A stretch of 64,000 bases of DNA, taken from NCBI GenBank assembly GCA_004352715.1, contig SCFE01000088.1, forward strand, positions 1,074,293-1,138,292. The letters are read 5' to 3'. The notes under the pieces are model-generated. The model did not search any database, was not told the origin of the DNA, and saw nothing but the letters and a program-made list of their open reading frames with translations. The position numbers and the translations under genes are program-made. This stretch comes from Hofstenia miamia (lineage: Eukaryota; Xenacoelomorpha; Acoela). Below, piece by piece: positions 58,471 to 64,000 of this stretch. Position 1 is the first letter of the stretch, and each line of letters opens with the position of its first letter.

Positions 58471-59069
58471 TTCAGCCTGAACTTGGAATTATGATTTTGA
58501 AATTATAGCCGGATGTTACAATTGGATCACTAGTTATTGAATATTTATTCAGTTCCAAGTATCCCTTACCTACATTCTATGATATTCTGCCATCCCAGTA
58601 CCAACTCAAACACTAAGGCAAATGCAAAATTTATATATTTTTTTAAGGTTTTTAGCTTTAGGATTATAATAGAAAACTATTTCACCTAGTCAATCTGATC
58701 AGCGGTTTTTAATAATTCACGATTTATTATTTTTTTACGCACATTCAAGCAATGATGTATATGTTTAACTTATTCAGTCTGAATCCGTCAATACGATATT
58801 GAAGTAAACGCCGGATCGTACAATTGAATCACTAGTTAGTAAATAATTCATGATTTCATATTATTTCTAAAAGCAATTGTGATATCCTGCCAAAATAATA
58901 TATTTTCTAAACCTTTTTAGATGTAAAATCATATTAGAAAACCATTCCGCTCAGTTTCAAGCCAACTAATCAGTAGTTTTTGTATAATTAATGATTTTTT
59001 CAGCATTTCCTAGCTACATGTTATCATATCCTGCCACTAAGGGACCAATTCAAACACTAAGGCAATTGC

Positions 59070-59110
<41 letters not shown>

Positions 59111-59300
59111 CATTTTTAGATGAAAATTATTTTAGAAAGCTATTCAACTTAGTCTAAGGTCAATACAATCAGAGGTTTTTTGAATATTTAACGATATTTT
59201 TCAGCATTTCCTACATACATTCTATGATATCGTGCCATCCAGGGGCCAACACAAACACTAATACAAATGCAAAATTCATATATTTTTTAAAGGTTTTAGT
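58471..59300. repeat. Diverged tandem repeat, about 300-bp unit with shortened later copies
   Basis: Recurring landmarks in the same order: TTCAGYCTGAA near 58,471 and 58,772; GATATYCTGCCA-like near 58,578, 58,872, 59,022 and 59,228; CAAACACTAAGGCAA near 58,607, 59,052 and (diverged) 59,254; CAGCGGTTTTT / CAGTAGTTTTT / CAGAGGTTTTT near 58,699, 58,970 and 59,168. (TA)n at about 59,068-59,104 sits in one unit. No coding capacity. Confidence 0.6.
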
Positions 59301-60149
59301 TTTTTAACAATGAGATGCATGTTAAGTATCACATTTATCCAATTAAATTGACTGAGTAATCATTGCTAAGAATCAAGGTTGTCAAAAGCAATGTGGTCCC
59401 AAATGACTTTAGTACTATAATCTGTTTTATTGATTTTTTGATCCTGGGCCCACCGTAGCAATAAAAGAAGGTTCTTAGAAGGTTTCTAGTGAAAATCAGT
59501 GTCATATCTTCATCGAAAAAGGGGTCAGGGGTGAAACATAAAACAAGAAAAGTATGACATTTATATTTTGGTGCTATATTTTAATACAGTAAGACAATGA
59601 TTAAATGATTATATGCCATATAAAAAGTAGCCTAAGCTACTAGAGATACTGATGCTGGCATCACCTTGGGGTACGACCACTGGGAGGGGAAGGGTTGTGC
59701 CTGAACTTTGACATTGAAAGTGACCTTAATATATATCATTATAATAGATAATTGATTTTGAAACATCATTTTTTTGCTTTCCACATTATTTGTAAATATT
59801 AGGCTATTTTCATAATTACTGGTAAAAAAGCATATAAGAACATATTGTAAGCATTGCTAAAAATAAAAAATGTAATCTAATTAAAAAAATGTATAAAATT
59901 GTAACTTTGAATGAACCAATACTCCTACACGAAATGAATGTATATGTACTCATATCATTGTTAAATTTTGAAAATTATACTTGTATTGATGTTTAGGCGT
60001 ACCAAAGTTTATATAATTTTCGGTTTCGTTAACTGTCGCCAGCTCTAAAATGTGAACTTGGCACTGTAGGTAGACTTGGGTTGGTAAACCTAAGACAATA
60101 CTCTGACAGGTTATAACTGATTTTCAAATTTGAATTTGAAGAATATTAC
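59301..60149. other. Sequence without a recognised gene
   Basis: Slightly GC-richer patches at about 59,440-59,530 and 59,640-59,700 (for example TGGGGTACGACCACTGGGAG) have no recognisable content; they may be repeat remnants. Confidence 0.25.
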
Positions 60150-60154
60150 GTCAA

Positions 60155-60198
<44 letters not shown>
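60150..60198. repeat. (TA)n microsatellite
   Basis: About 45 bp of TA dinucleotides. Confidence 0.95.
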
Positions 60199-60199
<1 letters not shown>

Positions 60200-60249
60200 G
60201 CATATAATTCAATTACGCCAAAAAAATTGTAATACGAATTTGATTTTAC

Positions 60250-60317
60250 CTTAGGTATCGTTTTCGAAATATCTGCAGCTACAGGTACAGGTGAACTGGA
60301 TTTTGAAGAAACGCACC
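60250..60317 (-). CDS. Candidate coding exon with GCVSSK start, possibly an acylated N-terminus
   Basis: On the minus strand TTTCTTTAGCAG is followed by 68 bp and then the donor GTAAAA. The exon reads (G)CVSSKSSSPVPVAADISKTI, PK. If the preceding exon ended in ATGG, the protein would start MGCVSSK, the usual form of an N-myristoylation plus palmitoylation signal. The frame is open beyond both splice sites (60,447 to 60,151), so the exon limits are inferred only from the sites. No partner exon was found and no family is named. Confidence 0.25.
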
Positions 60318-62223
60318 CTGCTAAAGAAAATTCCTTAGACAAAAGATTATGGTTTTTACCCAGTAAGTATATACGAGTCTTGAATTTGAATTTAAAGTTT
60401 AAATGCTTTTTAAAGACATCATCATTTCTCATGTGCGTAGATTTCATTTTATCACCCTCAAAAACATTTTGAATTATCAGTTATGAACGGTTATTATATT
60501 TGCAAAAACACCCGAACTTATTATTCCTTAAACATAATGCCTTATTCAAAACAAAAGAGTGAAATGAATCTATTTTATCGATTATCAAGACGTATTTGAG
60601 GCAGCCAATTTCTAGTAACTAACAATATTAATTATTAACTATTCTACCATAAAACTTTTTATATAAAATATATAGCAAAGCATTACTCCTTTTTAGATTG
60701 AAGCAGTATTTTCCAACTCAAACCAATCCGATCTTAAAAATTTCTACTTTTCTCTAACACGACTCAACATAAAATCAAATGTATGCTTTGTTCTGCTTTA
60801 TGCGCATTTCTGTTTTCAGCCAAACTTACCGCTAGTTTTGTCATTCTAAAAATACTATACGTAGTGTGTTTAAGACTGCTACTTGGAGTATAAATTTTCC
60901 CCAACTGAAGATAATCTACTTGTCTCTTTATCTGAGCTCACTCAAATTTAAAAAAAAAAATTTTCCGAACCTGGATTGTTTATGCTAATGCGTTTCCTGT
61001 ACTTATATTAATAGTGTGTACAATTTAGATTTACTCAAAAGAGAACAGTGCATAGACTTTTACTATTCTTCGGTTTGCAGACGTCGCTCCTACCAATGTA
61101 AAAGAAATATGACAGTCAGAATTAACTGCAAGAAGACATGCAATTTATGTGAACAATGAGAGTGGAAGAAATTTTCCTTAACATTTCTCATGTTACGATT
61201 AGTTTAATTAGCCATGTGAACCACGATTAATAGTTAAAATTTTAATGTACAAAAATAATAAATGTAGTGAAAAAAATTATATTTCTTAAGTCTTCAATTT
61301 TGTCTACGGAAGAATTTTTACTGAATATGTGAATTATTCAGCGAAAACGGTATCATTATCTCTGGCTTATATACCAGTGTTCGTTCTCAAAGAACTAAGA
61401 ATGTTGGATATTTTTGAAAGCATCATTAAGGCGAATTAGAGATGCGTGGTTGAGAATTTTTTTATGAATGCTAGTCTTTGGATTTAGAAGATATGCATTA
61501 CTTTTCAAATATTCTTGAACTCCAATTACATGAAATATACAACGACAATTTAAATCTGTGACCACATAACTAGTTTTTCATGTAAAAAATCTCATTTTGA
61601 CCCTAAATATTGAAATGTTTAGCTAAGAATCTTAGTTTTAAGATTAGTATCAGCTAAATTTATGAATATCATGTATATGGATCTGAAACTATTAACATAC
61701 GACTATGTAGACATTTATTACAATAAATATAGCTTGATCGCTTCAGCAAAATGTCAAAAATTTATCATTAGAAATTTAATATTTTGCAACTTTGGTTATC
61801 CTAAGCTGCTTAAAAATTGCAATTTTATTATTAATAAAATTGAAAAAACGTTTTAGTTATCACTCAACAAAATAACTTTCAGAACATATTTCAAATTCAA
61901 CCTCAGGCTTGCGAGTCACACAAAATGGACTTTTATATGTTTCACCTTGTACCTATAATATATTATATTAATTTTAGAATCAATTCTCATTGCATGAGGT
62001 AGTCTGTAAATTTAATAATAGAATATTCAAATTTCTTTTTTATAAATCGGTTACACAAAATAAGAACAGTACCAAAGTTGTTTTTCGTACTAATCAGATT
62101 ACAAAATCACTTATAAAAGATATATTGTCGTTAGGCCGCGAGCAACTTTTTAACAAGATGTCATGTTTCATAAAATAAATTACAGTTAAAAGTCGCTTCC
62201 AATGACAACATATTTGTCTATAT
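60318..62223. other. AT-rich sequence without a recognised gene
   Basis: Short open frames at 61,662-61,856 and 61,990-62,178 (+ strand) show no motif. Confidence 0.3.
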
Positions 62224-62690
62224 CAGATATAATGAATAACTAAACATTTTTGTTAGCAAAAACAAATATACAGAAAAATCATTATTGTGCAAAATAAACA
62301 GCATTAATGAGCCTTTAAAAATTTTGTTTGTTTTACATTATATTCTGAAAAATCATGTTGATATAAAAAAAGCAGTTTCATTTTAGATTCTAAGAATATC
62401 ATTTAACATATGTATGTCACCAGTTAATAACAAAAATGCACATATTGCACTNCAGATATAATGAATAACTAAACATTTTTGTTAGCAAAAACAAATATAC
62501 AGAAAATCATTATTGTGCAAAATAAACAGCATTAATGAGCCTTTAAAAATTTTGTTTGTTTTACATTATATTCTGAAAAATCATGTTGATATAAAAAAAG
62601 CAGTTTTAATTTTAGATTCAAAAAAATCATTTTAAATATGTATGTCACCCGTTTAATAACAAAAATGCACAATTGCCCTAAAAAAGAGCA
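62224..62690. repeat. 228-bp direct duplication around a single N
   Basis: CAGATATAATGAATAACTAA starts at 62,224 and again at 62,453, right after the N at 62,452. The copies differ by a handful of substitutions and small indels, as alleles would. Confidence 0.9.
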
Positions 62691-62722
62691 TTTTGTTGAA
62701 CAAGTGACATTGATATATATAT

Positions 62723-63528
62723 NNNNNNNNNNNNNNNNNNNNNNNNNNNNNNNNNNNNNNNNNNNNNNNNNNNNNNNNNNNNNNNNNNNNNNNNNNNNNN
62801 NNNNNNNNNNNNNNNNNNNNNNNNNNNNNNNNNNNNNNNNNNNNNNNNNNNNNNNNNNNNNNNNNNNNNNNNNNNNNNNNNNNNNNNNNNNNNNNNNNNN
62901 NNNNNNNNNNNNNNNNNNNNNNNNNNNNNNNNNNNNNNNNNNNNNNNNNNNNNNNNNNNNNNNNNNNNNNNNNNNNNNNNNNNNNNNNNNNNNNNNNNNN
63001 NNNNNNNNNNNNNNNNNNNNNNNNNNNNNNNNNNNNNNNNNNNNNNNNNNNNNNNNNNNNNNNNNNNNNNNNNNNNNNNNNNNNNNNNNNNNNNNNNNNN
63101 NNNNNNNNNNNNNNNNNNNNNNNNNNNNNNNNNNNNNNNNNNNNNNNNNNNNNNNNNNNNNNNNNNNNNNNNNNNNNNNNNNNNNNNNNNNNNNNNNNNN
63201 NNNNNNNNNNNNNNNNNNNNNNNNNNNNNNNNNNNNNNNNNNNNNNNNNNNNNNNNNNNNNNNNNNNNNNNNNNNNNNNNNNNNNNNNNNNNNNNNNNNN
63301 NNNNNNNNNNNNNNNNNNNNNNNNNNNNNNNNNNNNNNNNNNNNNNNNNNNNNNNNNNNNNNNNNNNNNNNNNNNNNNNNNNNNNNNNNNNNNNNNNNNN
63401 NNNNNNNNNNNNNNNNNNNNNNNNNNNNNNNNNNNNNNNNNNNNNNNNNNNNNNNNNNNNNNNNNNNNNNNNNNNNNNNNNNNNNNNNNNNNNNNNNNNN
63501 NNNNNNNNNNNNNNNNNNNNNNNNNNNN
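62723..63528. other. Assembly gap (806 N)
   Basis: Starts inside a short TA run. Open frames across it have no meaning. Confidence 1.
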
Positions 63529-64000
63529 TCTATCCGAATCTGTCTTTAGAATTCTTCTATGTGCGTTCAATTTTTTTCCACAAAGGATTTTATATTAGCT
63601 TTTGGAAACATTAATTTGAGTGTGCATTTTTTCAAAATTGATGTTGCTCAACTGATAAACGCTATTATAAAAAATATATATTGTAAAAAATATTAAAGCT
63701 AGATTCCTTGTCCATATTTTGAAGTATTAAATATTATCTTTCAATTTTCTACATAAACATTTAGTTAGATACAGTCTGTTACAAATTGTCATTGGTAGCA
63801 AAAGTAGAGATGTCGCATTTCAAAAATAATTCTGCATCTTCAAGGCAGTAAGGATTCAAAATATTTGGCAGTTGTGGTGAAAATTTCAATTGAAAAAATA
63901 TGGGGTAATAATAATAATACATCACAAGTAGTTTTTGGAATAGAAATGTTTGGGTGAGGGCACTCGTGGGCGGGGGGAAATAAAGCGTGGAGCAATATGG
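63529..64000. other. AT-rich sequence to window end
   Basis: No gene seen; a GC-richer tail (GGGCGGGGGGAAATAAAG) lies at about 63,968. Confidence 0.3.

Noticed and set aside
62638-63570. Frames of about 300 codons on both strands
   Set aside because: They consist almost wholly of the N gap.
1-64000. tRNA genes, CRISPR arrays, bacterial-type operons
   Set aside because: No T-loop/anticodon patterns or regularly spaced repeats were seen, and the sequence is eukaryotic in style.

Overview
The window is AT-rich eukaryotic DNA with long (TA)n runs, short GT-AG introns and very dense remnants of transposable elements. The gene content (an animal-type glutamine synthetase with short introns, an SLC18B1-like transporter) and the mix of Tc1/mariner, P-type THAP, hAT, CR1/L2-type LINE and Penelope-like remnants suggest an arthropod. 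A parasitic copepod such as a sea louse would fit, but that is inference; nothing in the sequence names the species. No prokaryotic genes, tRNA genes or CRISPR arrays are visible.

Only two host genes are well supported. A five-exon glutamine synthetase lies on the + strand (20,642-22,741); the five exons join without frame error into 357 codons. A single-exon major-facilitator transporter resembling SLC18B1 lies on the - strand (45,386-46,654). Weaker candidates are a split gene with a possible signal peptide at 50,716-51,111, a two-exon 3' end at 36,828-37,094, a terminal exon at 39,069-39,184, and a 68-bp - strand exon at 60,250-60,317 whose translation starts GCVSSK.

Layout. 1-2,250: LINE on the - strand (ORF1 with an SGNH-esterase-like domain, ORF2 with endonuclease). 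2,542-3,990: decayed THAP/P-type transposase. 5,061-5,256: hAT C-terminus. 8,849-12,148: large tandem duplication around a single N. 13,004-14,333: decayed mariner. 17,219-18,893: Tc1 element with a gap and duplication. 20.6-22.7 kb: glutamine synthetase. 23.6-25.5 kb: internally deleted copy of the same LINE. 28.3-31.8 kb: three Tc1/mariner-type remnants. 32.19-32.87 kb: an unexplained GC-rich, hairpin-rich island. 35.2-35.8 kb: Penelope-like GIY-YIG remnant. 36.8-39.2 kb: candidate exons and a duplicated (TA)n block. 41.0-43.2 kb: THAP/P-type element with 60-bp inverted repeats. 43.6-44.2 kb: mariner deletion derivative. 45.4-46.7 kb: transporter. 47.1-48.4 kb: second copy of the Tc1 family. 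51.8-52.7 kb: Tc1/mariner derivative. 52.7-64 kb: almost featureless AT-rich DNA with a diverged tandem repeat at 58.5-59.3 kb.

Two themes recur. First, five of the nine internal N sites (four of the eight single Ns, plus the 21-bp run) separate two near-identical copies of the flanking sequence, which looks like unmerged haplotypes or overlaps in the assembly. Second, most DNA transposons here keep their ends and N-terminal DNA-binding region but have lost the catalytic core. The glutamine synthetase and the transporter show no functional link to each other.
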